Shown: positions 24,749-38,200 of the stretch, in pieces
How the letters are laid out: the number at the start of each line of letters is the position of its first letter
Numbering within the stretch: position 1 is the first letter of the stretch
Assembly (NCBI GenBank): GCA_034336665.1
Contig: JAPFBE010000002.1
Span: 30,917,406-30,981,405, forward strand
Length of the DNA stretch: 64,000 nt
Origin: Luscinia megarhynchos
Lineage: Eukaryota; Chordata; Aves; Passeriformes; Turdidae
Reading direction: 5' to 3'
Position numbers and translations under genes: made by a program
Notes under the pieces: generated by a model
Seen by the model: the letters and a program-made list of their open reading frames with translations, nothing else
Told to the model about the DNA's origin: nothing
Database searches by the model: none

Positions 24749-27700
24749 AAGAATTTGAGATTAATTAATTTTTTTTAGAAATTAGGAGTGAAAGTGGTGT
24801 GGATGATGTGAAATGACCAGTTTGTTGTGGATATTGCAATCTCTTGCTAAAGAGCAGTTACTAACTCACTGTTCCATAACCAAAGGTGACTTTGCTGTAT
24901 TCTGTATTCTTATCTGGAGTACTCAAAGGCAGGGTAGATTTTCTTAAAAAGGAGAACAAGATGGAAAGCTTGGGAGTGGGCAAAGGTACCAAGAGCTCAC
25001 TTTGAACATCAGTAGCTGTCATTTGGTCCCTACACAGTTACTGGTTCTGTCATTATGCTTTGTGAAAGCACTCTGTTCCTCACTGGGTCATTATTTTTCA
25101 GTACTCCTAAAATACTATCTGAATTCCCTATTTATATCCATTGGTTTTTTTTGGCTTTTTTTTTTTGTTTGTTTTTTAATTATCTGGAGGTTGAACCAGT
25201 TTGAATTTCAAGTGACTTTGAATGCATCTTGCTGCAATCTGAACCCAGCTCGTTGTTAGGAAGGCTAGCACAGGAAGACAAATAGTCCCTGAGGCAGAGT
25301 CAGATCTGATACTTTATAATGCTTCCCCTGGAAGAAAATGTTGCCCAAAGCTACTGAGGTTTTGACAGAATTTGTTATGATTTACTAGGTTTAAAACTCA
25401 ATTCAGGTATATAGAATTCCTAATATGCTTGCTAAGAAATCAAGTAAGCCTAACACAAGTACTGGTGTATATGACTGGGACTTTTTTGTTCTGCTTGCCT
25501 TAAGGTTTTTGAGCACTTTTTCCCCAATGTGTCTGTTTCATTTAGGCTGGGCTGCTTGTGTTTCTCCCAAGGAGTCAGTGTTGAATACATCCATCCAGCA
25601 AAACATCTCAGTTTAAAAATATTGCTAGAACACAGCACTAAAAATTAAATTACAGATATTACAACTATAACTCGGACTTAAAGGAAACAAACTCTTTGCT
25701 TCATGAAACATTTCAGAATTAAAAGTATTATTGTGTACACTTTCATAATGATAGATAAAGCTAAATCTTCCATTGTTAAACTCGACTGAAGATTATTAAC
25801 CAAATTGAGCCGCAGTTCCCTTATAGGTATGAGTGAATGAGCTCTGCATAATCTTGTTTCAGGACACCATTTTGACCTAGGGTGTATGTGTTCTTTCTCT
25901 GTTTTGAATGTAACTGATGCTGTGTCCATCAGTTACATGCAAAAGAAGAGGTGCAAAGAAGAGGTATAGGTAGTAGCTCACTTTGGGGAGAGAAAGGAGT
26001 GCATTTGCAGCTTCTATCTGTGTGTGTTTTCTGTTAACGTGCATGCACATTTTATCTTGGGGAAAAGATCCTGGGATTATAATAGCCATATATGAGACAG
26101 TTGTTAAACATTCAGTTTTCTAAAAGCTAAGAAAAGACTCAAGCTCTTAAAATAGAGTGGTGCTTTTCAGCAATTTCCTTGTGATGACCACCTAGAAATG
26201 CCCCTTATAGCTCATGAAAGATCCATTTTTTTTCCTCTACAAGATAGTAATTAGCTTTAGATATTCCTTTGTAAAGAGAAGCAGTGAAAATAATGAGAGC
26301 TTAAATAGCTTATTATAACTAACCATAAATTGTCCATTAAAATGGGGCATCAGGAGGGTGGGAAGCAATGATATCCAAAGGAGGAGACTGGGAGACAGGT
26401 GCCCTTCTGCCACCCTTATCCATGGCAACAGACTTGTCTCAGTGACCTGAGACTCAGTTCCTTGGCCCTATGAGAGACTGGGCAAGACTCTACCAGATAC
26501 TATTGCACAAGGAGACAATATTAAGGCAAGACTGCAGAGAAACCTTGCCTTACTTGCCATACTCATACTGTGAATTTTACTTGAGCTGCTGTTTTGTCCA
26601 GTCTTTTCCTAGTTCAGGCAGTAGCTAAGGGAAAGCCCTTTTCCATTCCTTTCCATACCTTCCATACCTTTTCTGTTTCTTCTGGAGGAATAAAGGGAGC
26701 AAGGAAAAACTCCAGTTGACAGAGAAAGTGTTGAACTAGAAGCAGGGAGTCAGTAGTTACTTTTATGGAGAGGTTAAGGGGGCTACACACTATAGATAGT
26801 GAAGGTGCGACAGGAGATCTCAAAACTGATATATTTAGGAGCAGTTAAGTTATCTGTAAAATTTGTTTACAGTTGCCATCTGAACCATCTGTTGCATTTC
26901 CTTGTGCTGTAGTCAGTTGGGGTAGATGATGTTCTGTAATAGATGGAAGGTTTTTTAAAAGTATGGTTTATGTCTCTACATATACATTTATAGAGTACAT
27001 TTTCTAACGAGGCCTAGATCCCATTGGTGTTATTTGAGGCTGCCACTGTAGTAACAATGATATATTACATGCTGTTAATGCTGTGTTTGCAAAGCATTTC
27101 CAATTAAAGTCGTTATGCAAATGAAAGTTGCCTCCTTTCTCCATCTGGCTGTTTGCATACAGGCTATGGCATGCTTTTAAGTGAAGTAGTTTTTGGTGTT
27201 AATTTTCTAAAAGTTTGTCTTTAATGTTGGCTGGGGTAGGGGAGGACTTCCCTGATAGGAAGTCATAGTGTCCCATGACAGGAATTGCCACCAGTGCCTG
27301 GAGTTGCTGGATGCACAGCTCTATGCTTGAGCATTTCAGCTGATGAGGAATTGGCTGCAGCACTGTTATGTTCTACCCTCTCTTGCTGGTGAGGGATGGA
27401 GGCCACAGCACAATGTCAGGAATCACAGCTTCTTCCCTAGGGGTCAGGTAGTATTAGGAGCCTAGAATAGGTGCTCTATTCCAGACAGAATGTGTTCTCC
27501 AGGGTAATGACAGAAAAAAATACAAGGGGTGACTAGATCTAGTTTCTGAGCTGCTCACTGAGCTGTAGATTTGGTTCCTCTAGGTCGTGTTTAGAAGGCC
27601 AGAGACAGCTTTTTCCCCTGCATCTTAGTGAGAATGTCACCATGCAGGCTTGCCATTCAGACACTTGTCACAGGGACTACAGGATGACCAGAAGAGGTGG

Positions 27701-28708
27701 GAATAATTTTTGAGAATGAAAGGTAAATTCCACTCTGTGCTGGCATTAACATCAGTTGAAAAAGCAAAATCTCCATTAGGACCCCACAGAATTAAGATTA
27801 ACTGATATTCAACACCATTTACAGATGTCTTTATTCCACTACAGTTTTTGTCAGGATTTGTCAGTCTCATATATAGTCATGACCAATCTATTTGAGACCA
27901 CACCTTAAGTATGTATCTAATTGTTTGTATGGTAGTTTTTTCACAACCTAATATTCACTTCAGGGAAATTGCACCTTCTAGTTTAACAAAGTACTAAGAG
28001 TTTAACATCTGTGAAGGAACGTGTGGATATGTGGATCACAGTTTTCGTTTAATAAAAAAATATGAGTATGAATCCAATACTGCTGAATAGGAGATTAGGT
28101 GATCCCCTCTGGAAAAAAATAACAAACAAAACATTTCTACCAGCATTAATAACTATTTGCTGTAGCATTTATCATGTAGAAGATTACTCATTTTTGTTGT
28201 CCAGCCTAAATGACTCTTGTGTGTTTGATGCTAAACAAGTCTCAGAAGCTGTGACCAGCACTTCAAACAAAAAAACAATAAACCTTTCTGCTGCTTCAGC
28301 TAGAAGTGTATTACCTTACTGTAGGATCATAAAATATGGTTTTCCTTAGAAATGGGGCTTTTAATTCAGTGTAAGTTTAATCTGGTTGTGGGGCCAAATC
28401 ACAGAGATTTTCAAAATCTGGGGTATGTTCTCTACTCAGTATCAAAATGCATTTATTTCTCATAGAGGGCTTGGGTTTTTCCCCCTCTACTTGTGGTCTG
28501 TGGTAGATAATGACCGTCTATTAAAAATCTTGTATTTATAAAAACTCCACAAAATTAATATAGTGTATGAATCCTAATGGCATGTGAAAGGAAAAGGATC
28601 AAGTCAAGCAATCCAGGTTTTGCATGTTAAAAGAGTAAACAGATGTGTAAATACCACAGGCTGTGATGACTCTGCTCCGTTTAGTACAAAGTACTGCAAG
28701 AAGTTGTA

Positions 28709-28816
28709 TATATTTATGTATGTGTGTATATATATGCATATATTAGCATGTAGTTGAATCTATATATTTAAAAATATACATACAGTTATGTATTTATATA
28801 CACATACATAATTATA
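28709..28816. repeat. TATA/TATG-rich simple repeat with inverted ends
   Basis: A low-complexity stretch. TATGTATGTGTGTATATA near its left end is almost the reverse complement of TATATACACATACATA near its right end, so the region could form a long AT-rich hairpin. Confidence 0.8.
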
Positions 28817-29024
28817 GGTAGGATACATGTTTTTCCTAGAGAAAATGATGCTGCTGAAGTAGTATTCACATTTGGTGAAGAACTCAAGGAATGGTACTGC
28901 TATCTTTTCATTGATGTTTGCTTTACCATTTCTATTTGTTTATTCTGGAATACTAAATATTTTTAGGGATTAAAGGAATGAAGAGAGGCAAATATTTTTA
29001 AACATTTAGCAACTAATTGCAGTG

Positions 29025-29700
29025 GTGCTGAAAGGGCCCTGGGGGTCCTGGTTGATGGCAAGCTGACCATGAGCCAGCAGTGCCCTGGCAGCCAGGAGAG
29101 CCAACCCTGTCCTGGGGGCATCAGGCACAGCATCACAGCCAGGCAAGGGAGGGGATTGTCCTGCTCTGCTCTGAGCTGGGGCAGCCTCAGCTCCAGGACT
29201 GGGGGCAGGTTTGGGTGTCACAATATTAAAAAAAAAAAACAACATTAAACTGCCGGAGAGTGTCCAAAGGAAGGTCACGAGGATGGTGAAGGTTCTGGAA
29301 GGAAAGCTGTGTGAGGAGCAGCTGTCGTCACTTGGTCTGTTCAGCCTGGATGAGACTGAAGGGAGACCTCATTGTAGTCTGCAGCTTCCTCTGGAGGGGA
29401 AGAGAAGGCACAGACACTGATCTTTTCTCTCTTATAACCAGTGACAGGACTTGAGAAAATGACATGAAGCTGAGTCAGGGCAGGTTTAGATTGGATATCC
29501 GGAGAAAGTTCTTCACCCAGAGGATGTTTGGAACAGCTCCCCAGGGAAGTGGTCACAGCACCAGCCTGACAAAGTTCAAGAAGCACTTGGACAACTTTCT
29601 CATGCACATGTTGTGATTCCTGGGGTGTCCTGCATAGCGCCAGGAGTTGGCCTCAGGGATCCTACAAGGATCCAACTCAGCACATCTGTGATTCTGTAAA
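29025..29700 (+). mobile_element. CR1 LINE 3' portion
   Basis: Plus-strand CR1 of about 680 bases. It has 'GCCCTGGGGGTCCTGGTTGA', 'ACCATGAGCCAGCAGTG', 'CAGGCACAGCATCACAGCCA', 'GGTCTGTTCAGCCTGGATGA', 'GGTTTAGATTGGATATCC', 'AAGTTCTTCACCCAGAGGAT', 'AAGTGGTCACAGCACCAG' and a tail ending CATCTGTGATTCTGTAAA. The coding part corresponds to the end of ORF2, and the frame is broken by small deletions and an expanded A12 tract at about 29229-29240. It is the same subfamily as the minus-strand copy at 6142-6575. The open frames listed inside it are fragments of this repeat, not genes. Confidence 0.93.
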
Positions 29701-31739
29701 TCTACAGGACTGCAAATCCTCGATAATCTTTTTATCTCTAAGGAGCAAACTATGGAAAACATGTGCCTGTGTGAGGCACATAGTAAAAAAGTAGTTGTTT
29801 CTGTAGCTAGCTGACAGCCCTCAGACCTGTTTGTCAGATGGTAGCATTTCATAATTCACATCCTGTTCCTTCATCATCCATAAATTATGAAGTTGGTCAC
29901 AGAGTTCTGAAATAAAAATATGTACACTGTTTAGAAAGCTGTATTGAGTTCTTTCTTTTTGCAACAATGTTTGACAGAGGCTAGAGAGAAAAGAAGTCAA
30001 AATTAAGTTGAAGAGTACTGTAGTAGTATTTAATCATAATTACATGTTCAAAGCATTTTGGTATTTTGTCATTGTATAAACATCTAACATAAAGCTGCTT
30101 AGTATTTCATAAGGGATTTAGTAGTTAAATGGTAAATATTATAAAAAGAATAAATGGTTCACCATTTAAAAAGTAATTTTAAGGACAAACACTGCTAAAT
30201 ATAATTTTTAAATTGGAGTATTGTGTATATCTCTATCTCTACAACCCATGTTTTAGCCTCAGGAGCTGAAAGCCTGTAGCTTTGTTGTGTGAAACCTCCG
30301 AATAACCTTCTGGTTGCTTAAAAAAAAAGATAAATAGTAATCAGTTTGCATTGTTTACTTAAGTTAATATTTAATGTGAATTATGAGTTTCTAAAGTAAT
30401 CTGCTTGCAATAATTCATTATGGAAAGATAATTGGCTTGTAATTTTATTGTATCTTGTATGTTCATGCTGGCACGAATCAAAGGAAAAATAATAATAGGA
30501 ATTTTGCCCTAATTTGAAATAAAATTTTCATGTTGGTATTTTTTTCCTTCAAACATCATAAACACGGGTTGTTTTATGAATAGTTCAGAACTTAAATATT
30601 CCTAATTAAAGACTTAATCATCTTATATGTTTTCCTTCCTATTTATATGAGAATAGGGAAGTATTAATCACTGCTGAAATTTTTTAGGAGGTCAGAGAAT
30701 CCTTAAGAGAGTAGTACTTGTTATGGCACAAAGATTTTAAAAATACTTTATGTTTTCATTTGCCCTTCTAATCCCTTTGAACAGGTCACTTAAGAGGTGG
30801 GAGTAGTTGCATTTACACAGTTTCTGAGTAGCTTTATGGTTTAAGTTGGTTAGAGAGTTAAAATTATTTTTATTATGAAGAAACAGATTGAATTGCTTAG
30901 CTTGTAGCTTAACTATAAAAGAGAAATTAAAATTAACTATTTTCTGTTCAGTCATCATATAAAGACACAATAAACATACTTTTTAAGGTATAATATTTGA
31001 GATGGGAAGTATTTAGTGTTCATTTCTCATGTGTATTGTCCTTTCTTACACAACTAGTCATTATCAGTTCAAGAGATTTGCTTCTGCTAAGGCTTGTTAA
31101 TAAGGATTTTGGAATTGGTGCACATATTTCACTGAAATTAACGGTAAATGAAACATATTTGATGAGTTTTATTTCTGTACCAATGCTGGCCAAGAAACTA
31201 GAAGTATACATATGGTTACATTGTGATATGGTTGCACAGACCATCTACAGTAAGAAATTTTTCTGTTATCTTGCACAAAAAAACCAAAACATTGTTTTGA
31301 ATCTGTCTTATTGAGCAGAAAAAATGGCATTATTCCCACTGTGTTTACATCTAAAAAGTTGAAGAGCTGAATTTGCTGCTTGCATGTTGCTGTAGAAATT
31401 ATGTACCATCATAGAAAGAAGTAAATGTTTTCTATCTCATGAAGTAAACATTATTAAATTCTTGAATAATTAAAGTGGAAACAACTTAGTACTGTTTTGA
31501 AAAATTCCAATGTATGAGCACTATGACTGTTTGTAAATCCAGTGTTAATTCTGACTAACTCGGAAAGCATTATGTGAGCCAAATAGAGATGGCTATGCCA
31601 CTGGTGGTGATTTTTATTGTTGTGGTTTTGATTTGCTTTGGTTTGGTTTGGTTTGGTTTATGGGGGGAATGGGGTGTTTTTTCTTTGTTTATAGTTGCGA
31701 GGTTAATGCTTTCCTGAAAAGAGCTTGTTAGAATTGTAA
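29701..31739 (+). other. AT-rich intronic sequence, no gene seen
   Basis: Repeat-free to my eye and very AT-rich. The stretch at about 30330-30660 has no repeats and several TAAT and ATCAAAG-type words, so it could hold conserved non-coding sequence, but nothing proves it. A short (TTTGG)n run lies at 31637-31660. Confidence 0.5.
31637..31660. repeat. (TTTGG)n short tandem repeat
   Basis: Four to five TTTGG units, the same pentamer as the longer array at 56717-56773. Confidence 0.9.
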
Positions 31740-32200
31740 AAACTGGAACCTCTTGGGAAGTTCTGATCCAGTGATCTCAGTGCAATTGAATTTAGAACAA
31801 ATTGTTGGAGGCTTCGTCTAAATGTGCCTTGAGAGTCCCCAAGAACAGAGATTATGCTGCCTCCCTAGGCAATGTTTTATAGTGCTTAATTCTCCTGATT
31901 TTGAACATTCCTTTCTTTATGCCAAGTCAGAGCCTCCCTCATTTTAATTTTTGACCATGGTATTTTATGTTTCAGCCACATATCTCAGTAAAGAGCTTAG
32001 GTCAACCTTTAGTATAACCTCATCCTACATAAAGGAAGGTTGCTGCTAGGTCCTGCTCTCCAGACAGTTACTTCCCACCTTGTACCATTGCATGTATTTA
32101 TTCCTAGAAGCAGAACTTTGCATTTGTCTATTTTGTATGTCATGAGGTTCTTGCTAGTCTGTTCCTTCAGTCTGACCACAAGTTTGCCCACGCATCTCTC
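31740..32200 (-). mobile_element. Very old CR1 LINE fragment(s)
   Basis: Divergent but collinear with antisense CR1. 'GCCTCCCTAGGCAATGTTTT…AGTGCTTAATTCTCCTGA', 'CTTTATGCCAAGTCAGAGCC…TTTTTGACCATGG' and 'AGTAAAGAGCTTAGG' correspond to the 3' UTR and ORF2 end. Then 'TTATTCCTAGAAGCAGAACT', 'TTGCATTTGTC' and 'GTCATGAGGTTCTTGCTAGT' correspond to a part further 5', with the intervening section deleted. Much more diverged than the other copies. Old sequence may continue to about 32900 but I could not align it. Confidence 0.7.
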
Positions 32201-35200
32201 AAAGTTGCCCCCAGATAGGATAAGAGGCAGCAGACTCTAGTTGGAATAGAGGAATTTCAGATAAAGTGCAAAGACTTGTGTTTCTGATCCATGTGCCTAG
32301 AAGTGGCTTTCAAGACAACTTCATCCATGTTTTTTCCAGGTGCCAAAGAAAGACTTACTATCTTATCACCTTGCCATTTTCGAATACTAGTGTAGTTGTT
32401 CTTTTTCCTCCGTTATTGAGAACCTTAGCCAATCTCCATGCCGTGCCAAATGTCACACTTTCAGTGTCACCAGCAGACTCTCAGCAGCATCACATGCATC
32501 AGATTTGTCAGGTCTTTCATTATTTAAAAACTGTTAGCTGCCAGTGTCTCTCCTCCTTGAACTCTTCAGACATAAAACCTGGAAGATTTTTTTAGGGAAC
32601 ACTAATACAGAAGGTATCAGGTACAGTGATCTTGTCCATGCCTGTGATTACTGATTTAGCAACAAATTTGTGGTTTCACTGTTGATCTTCTGTTGTTAAT
32701 GTAGCAGTAGAAGCTGTTTTCATTGCCTTTGACATTGCTTGTACATTTCAATTCAAGCTCATTTTTAGCTTTCTTAACAGCACCCATGCATGTTCAGGCA
32801 GTATTTCTACTTTCCTTCTTCCACATCCTGTTCTCACTTCCATCCCCTGTACCTGTTCCTTGTATGTATCCTATGTAACGTGCTGCAGTGGAGTTCAGTG
32901 CTTAGTTCCTCAAACTTTTTACTTGGCACACTAAATAATACACATAAATAATCTTGGCTTGTGAGTCTATCCAGTAATAAAACTTGAGGATTTTTTTCTG
33001 ATTGATGCAACCTTTGTCCTGTGACAAAAGCTGAGGATAAAATGCTAAAAATAAATCAGTTAATTAGCCCTAATTTTCTTCATTTGAATTAGTTTTACAA
33101 ATAAATTAGTATTTAGAACATATGTCTGGAATTTTCTGGGAAGCTTCAGCTAGATTTCCAGTGATAACTGAAACTCATCCATGCTTTGTGTAAAGTTCAT
33201 ACAAGTAACATCCATTTAGTGTAAAATTGAAGACTTTCAATGTAGTCTTTAATCCTGAGAAAAATATTACCTATCTGGAAGAAATTAGATAGAGGAGATG
33301 TAGCCTTTGTCTGTGTAACAGTTGATACTGCCTGTCATGAATTCAGAGCAGCTGAAATAAAAGCTGGATCTCATAAGGAAAAATTAGCTAAACACTATTT
33401 AGAAGATAAGACAGCAATGTACAGATAGACAGCAAAGCATATGGTGCCAGGAGCTTGATGCTGGGAACAGTCCCACTCTATATCTTCATTATTAATTTGG
33501 AAAGAATGCAAACATATGTTAAGTTTTATTTTATGTTTTTCTTTGCATAAATGGAACCTTATGAATTGAAGAATCTTGTACTTCACCAGTCAGGACAGAG
33601 CACAATATGATTTGGCACAATTTTTTTATTTTAATTGGAAAAAAAAAAGAATAGTATTTTGACTTAGAAATGACAACCTAATGTAATTAAGGGGAAATGA
33701 GGCCAATTTATTTAAAGACAGAGACACTCATGTAGGATATAATGGTACTGCAAGAGACCCTTGGCATTCCTTCTCCCTGGCAGCAGAATGGGAATGCAGA
33801 GAGCTGTATTCCAAAGGCCTCCACTCATGAATGAGGGGAGAATGAGCTGCCCTTTCCTGCAAAGATGTGTTCCTTTGTGTGGCAGAGAGGGTAAAAACAG
33901 GGCAAATTGGGATTTAAGGAAAACTGCTAGAATCTGTGACAGTATTGAGCAAGTGTAGACTTGTTGCTTTTACTAATTTGTAATCAGTAAATTGAGTAAT
34001 CAGTTCTGCACTTAAATCACAGGTTGAGGGCTGAGTTAAAATGTCACAGGGAAAAAAGAAAACTGGCATATGGCTTAATCTGTCCCTAGGATGTTCTGGA
34101 AAGCTTGGGAGCATGGTTAAAGCATTATGGATTCTTAGGCAAAACAGAGGCTACAGGCAGCCATTGAATTTGTCCATTTTGCAGTGTGAAAATGCCATCT
34201 GAATACATTCAAAAACATGGACAGTTATCGGGAAAACAGAAAGATCAGTCATGCAGCAGTTCATCAGCACAGGAGCGGCATCAGTGAAGTTGTTTTACAG
34301 CAGCTCAGAATGCCAAGTGTTTCTTGCACTGATACTCCTTCAGGCAGCAAGTGCTTGCCTGCCAGCATTGTGGGGAGTGAATCTGGGGGATAGAAAAGAA
34401 ACCAGCGTTTCTCTTATGTCCACTATCTGGGAAGGGCTATATTTCAGCAACAGGTATCTTTATGCCTAACAGTATGACTTGCTTCATTATTACTTTCATT
34501 CTGTGTGGAACAGTGGTTAGGGTTTTATCCTTAAATAACAATCAAAAAAAGGTAGAATAATTTCTGATCTGAAACACTGAGATTTACTTTCTTCACTAGT
34601 GTTTTCATGTATTTCTTTTAAAATTTCTGTTCAAACAGTCTCAAAAAAGTAGAGAATATTTAAATAATGTCCTCTGCTGCATATGGGATTATGTTTGACA
34701 TTTGCTTGATATTTGCTAATATATCTAGCTGGGTTTAGTCTCTACAGCATCTGGAAACTTAGCTTCTACAATACATATTGAAAAAGTTTTTCTTAGCATT
34801 TAGCAAGTAATGCTAGCTTTAAATTTATAAATATGAATTCACTAAATGTTAAATTAATGGTAATAAATACAAATTCAGAAATGAAGATCTAATGCCATTG
34901 TTTATACCAAATTGTTTTTATTCTTTCTAGTGAATCCTGCAGGAAAATTCCACAGTCATTACAGTGTTCCTGTTACAGTTTCTTCTGAAGAATTTTTTTT
35001 CAAGAGACAGTGACTGCATAGTAAGCTGGACAGATGTTTACATAGTCTGTGTAACATAGCATATATGTGAGTCACTTAATAGGGGGATCACTCTGGATTA
35101 ATAACCATTCACTTAAGAAATTAATTCACAATGTATGCAGCTACATGTTCAGGAGTGTATGTCTAGGAAAATCACATTCAAATTAGAGATTTCATTATAA

Positions 35201-38200
35201 ATATCTGATGTGATTTCACTTTCACTGGATGCAATCCTGCATTGTTTGAGATCATGAAGCTGCTCTTTGAGGAGCTGTTGCTCGGCATCTTAAAATATCT
35301 TGCTGTGTTTGTATCTAAGTGGGGGTAATACATGAAAAGTTGGAAAATGTACCTGAAAAGACTACCACTATAGTAAATAAGTGAAAGAAATTGATCAGCT
35401 GCAATAACAATAGACAAAGAATTATTGCAAAGACAAGCTTCATATGCATTGATTAATGAAGAGAATCATATTTCTTTAAAAGAAATCCAGGTATCCAGGT
35501 AATCTTGAGATTTCTCTTAGTTAGTTTTACAGTTTTTGAGGTTAGGTTTAAAAAATTCTTTTTCTCCAGTCAGATTAAGAAACTTGTTGATACAATGCTT
35601 GTTTTCAGTCTCTTATTTTGACTTTTTCTATAGTCTCTTCAGTTGTCTCTCAAAATGCCTCAAGCCACTACTGCTCAGTCACTAAGAAAAATGTTAAAAT
35701 ATCTGTAAGATTTTTACCCTTCAGGATGAGATTATCCAGACAGTTCAAACAATGCCATGGACCCAGTGTTCTCTCTAGTATTGTTACGGGTGAATTTTTA
35801 TATCTCGATATTTTCTTTGGAATTGCCAAGAGTCTCCTCTCCACATTTTACATGGTTGGACATCAGATCACACCAGCTTGATTCAACAGGAAAGGAATAA
35901 TAACAGTCCAAGCAAGACCCAGGTTAGAACTACTTCTCTGATTTCTATGTGTTGTGATTTACCTGGGGAAAAAATAAAAATGTACTCCAGCTGTGGTTTC
36001 ACCAGGCTGGCAGCCAAGCATCACACAGCCATGGTGCTTCTGTGCAACAGAAAGTATTGAGAATTTAGCTTGGATTTAGTGATTTACGTATGTGTACGTA
36101 CTTCACTAAAGTAGACTAAAATACCAAAGATCAAGTGCCATATCAAAAAGGTCAAAGTCTTTTGAATCAATAGGGCTTTTGTACTCCAGAAACGAGTGCC
36201 AGCTCTGTACTGAGGGTTCCAGGTATTGCATGATTTAACTCAGCTGCAGTACAAGAGGTGGCACTCATGTTTGAAGATCACACATCATGATCTTGATGTC
36301 TTTTGTCTCACTGTGAATTGATGTTGGTGAACATCAGCTTGGTAGAGGTGTCATCAGTCCTGGAAATCCACAAAAATGACTCAGTAATTTACCTGGAAGC
36401 ATATGTTTGAGTTTCACAAAGTATATGGCAATGATTTCAATAAAAGTTAGTTACTAGAGGGTTGAAAAAGTAGCTAAAATACTATTGCTGCTAGTCATTG
36501 ATGATGGTCAGTAGACAATGGTTTCAGCCTGTCTTTTTCTAAGTTATATTCAGTAAATTGCATATGCCACTGATCTCATTTTACTAAACACAGTCAATAG
36601 TTGTAATTAACTCAAAGTTTTTAAGTGTTTCAAGCTATTTTTTTAACAGATTTATATGAATTTAGATACTGGTTCTTGGCCATGAGACTCTTGAGTAACA
36701 AGAAACATTTTGACTAATGAACTCTTTATTTAGTTCAATAGTCTAATGAGCATGCAGGTCATACAAACTCTCTAAAGGGAAGGAATTCCCTAACTGACTT
36801 ATTACTTCAGAGTTTCTTGTTATTCTTTTAACTTCACATATTTGTCCCTTGCCCCTTGTTTTTCTTCACAGCAGTACTTTTTTTGAAAGGTTTCATAATA
36901 CTCAGCTGTTGTAAATAATCTGTTTGTAAAGATTTGACAATTTCTGCTTTGATAGCAAATAGCAAGTATTCATTAATCACTGTCCAGAGAGTTGTTCTCT
37001 ATATATCCTTATGCAAAAAAAGATTAAAAGATAATGATTAGTTCAGCAAAGAGTTCTTAATATGCCTCTCACCTTAACTTGTAGTATTGCTTCCACCTCC
37101 TCCTCCCAGCTTGTGCTTCCATCTCTTCAGATTTTATCACTTTTGCAGGCGTGTGCCAGAAGCACATTCAGACACAGCCTTAGAATGATGCTGGGAAGGC
37201 AGCAGGTGAGGGTAGCTTTGCCTTTTGGGTCAGCTTCCAAGCCCAGAGTGATGGTAGGGTAGTGCCAGCAAAGAGAGATTATCCAAGGGCCTGACTCTTT
37301 TCTCATTGGCAGAGTCTGGTTTTATTAGCTAGCTTCTGTTCTAGCCTTACACTGAAATAATGATATGCTCTTTCTGAGCATTTGGAAACTGTGTTAGGTA
37401 ACTGTTAAGTCCCAGTTCAGATATGACTTCATTCTTAAACCATACATTTGATCCATGTCAGTAAATTGATTTTTATTTTCCACTCTTGGGGTGAAATGAG
37501 AACAGCACAAAAATTGTTCAGGTTCTCCATTCATAGATTCTTTTTTACTTTGCACATCATGAAACAGTTTAAACACTACATTGCTGTTATCCTTGACCTC
37601 TCTGCAAATGCTTCTTCCATTACTGACACATCTCATGGATGTGATGCAATCAGTGTAAATAGAACAACATCATTTCACAATGCCTGTAGTGAGCTGAAGA
37701 GCTAAGCCTGCTTTTGATTCATATTCATTCTTTGACATCACTGGCTTGTGTTTTCAAAGATCTCAGCAGCACATCTTAAAAACGAACTTTCCTCATCTTT
37801 TTCACTCGTTTTTCCCTTTCGTCAGGTTCCTTTTGACAAGTGATTCATGTTACTATCGTCCTTTCCTTAGGGTGTTGTAAGGGAGCATTGATACTGCATT
37901 AAGTATCTTCACTACCCCTGTTATAAAGACAGTCTTTTCTTTCTTCTGCAGTTCCCTTCTCTGAAGTTCAGTGAGACTGGAGGATATTGTGGCCTTCATG
38001 TTTCACATTGGGATGTTGAACCAAAGAACATTCTAGTCACTTGTGGAATGTGTCTTCAGTTGCAAGAGTTCAAACAAGAGCTTGCACATCATCAGAGGCA
38101 AGAGTTGCACTTCTTACTGCCACACTCAGTGCATTACTGAGTAAATATCTGTTCTTGATCTTACTCTCAAAAATTTGATTTCTTATCAATGCAAGAGGCA

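Larger units (their letters stand above)
24616..29024 (+). other. Intronic sequence with microsatellites and one motif-dense stretch
   Basis: AT-rich DNA without a recognised gene. It holds microsatellites at 24702-24748 and 28709-28816, and a stretch at 27049-27160 carrying a perfect octamer (ATGCAAAT), a SOX-type AACAATG and a CAATTAA core. Open frames are all below about 95 codons and show no known domain. Confidence 0.55.

Noticed and set aside
29006..29607. Proline/alanine-rich and other frames on both strands
   Set aside because: All lie inside the plus-strand CR1 at 29025-29700.
35980..36010. Short CR1-like phrase ACTCCAGCTGTGGTTTCACC
   Set aside because: About 25-30 bases of likeness without collinear flanks; too short to call an insertion.
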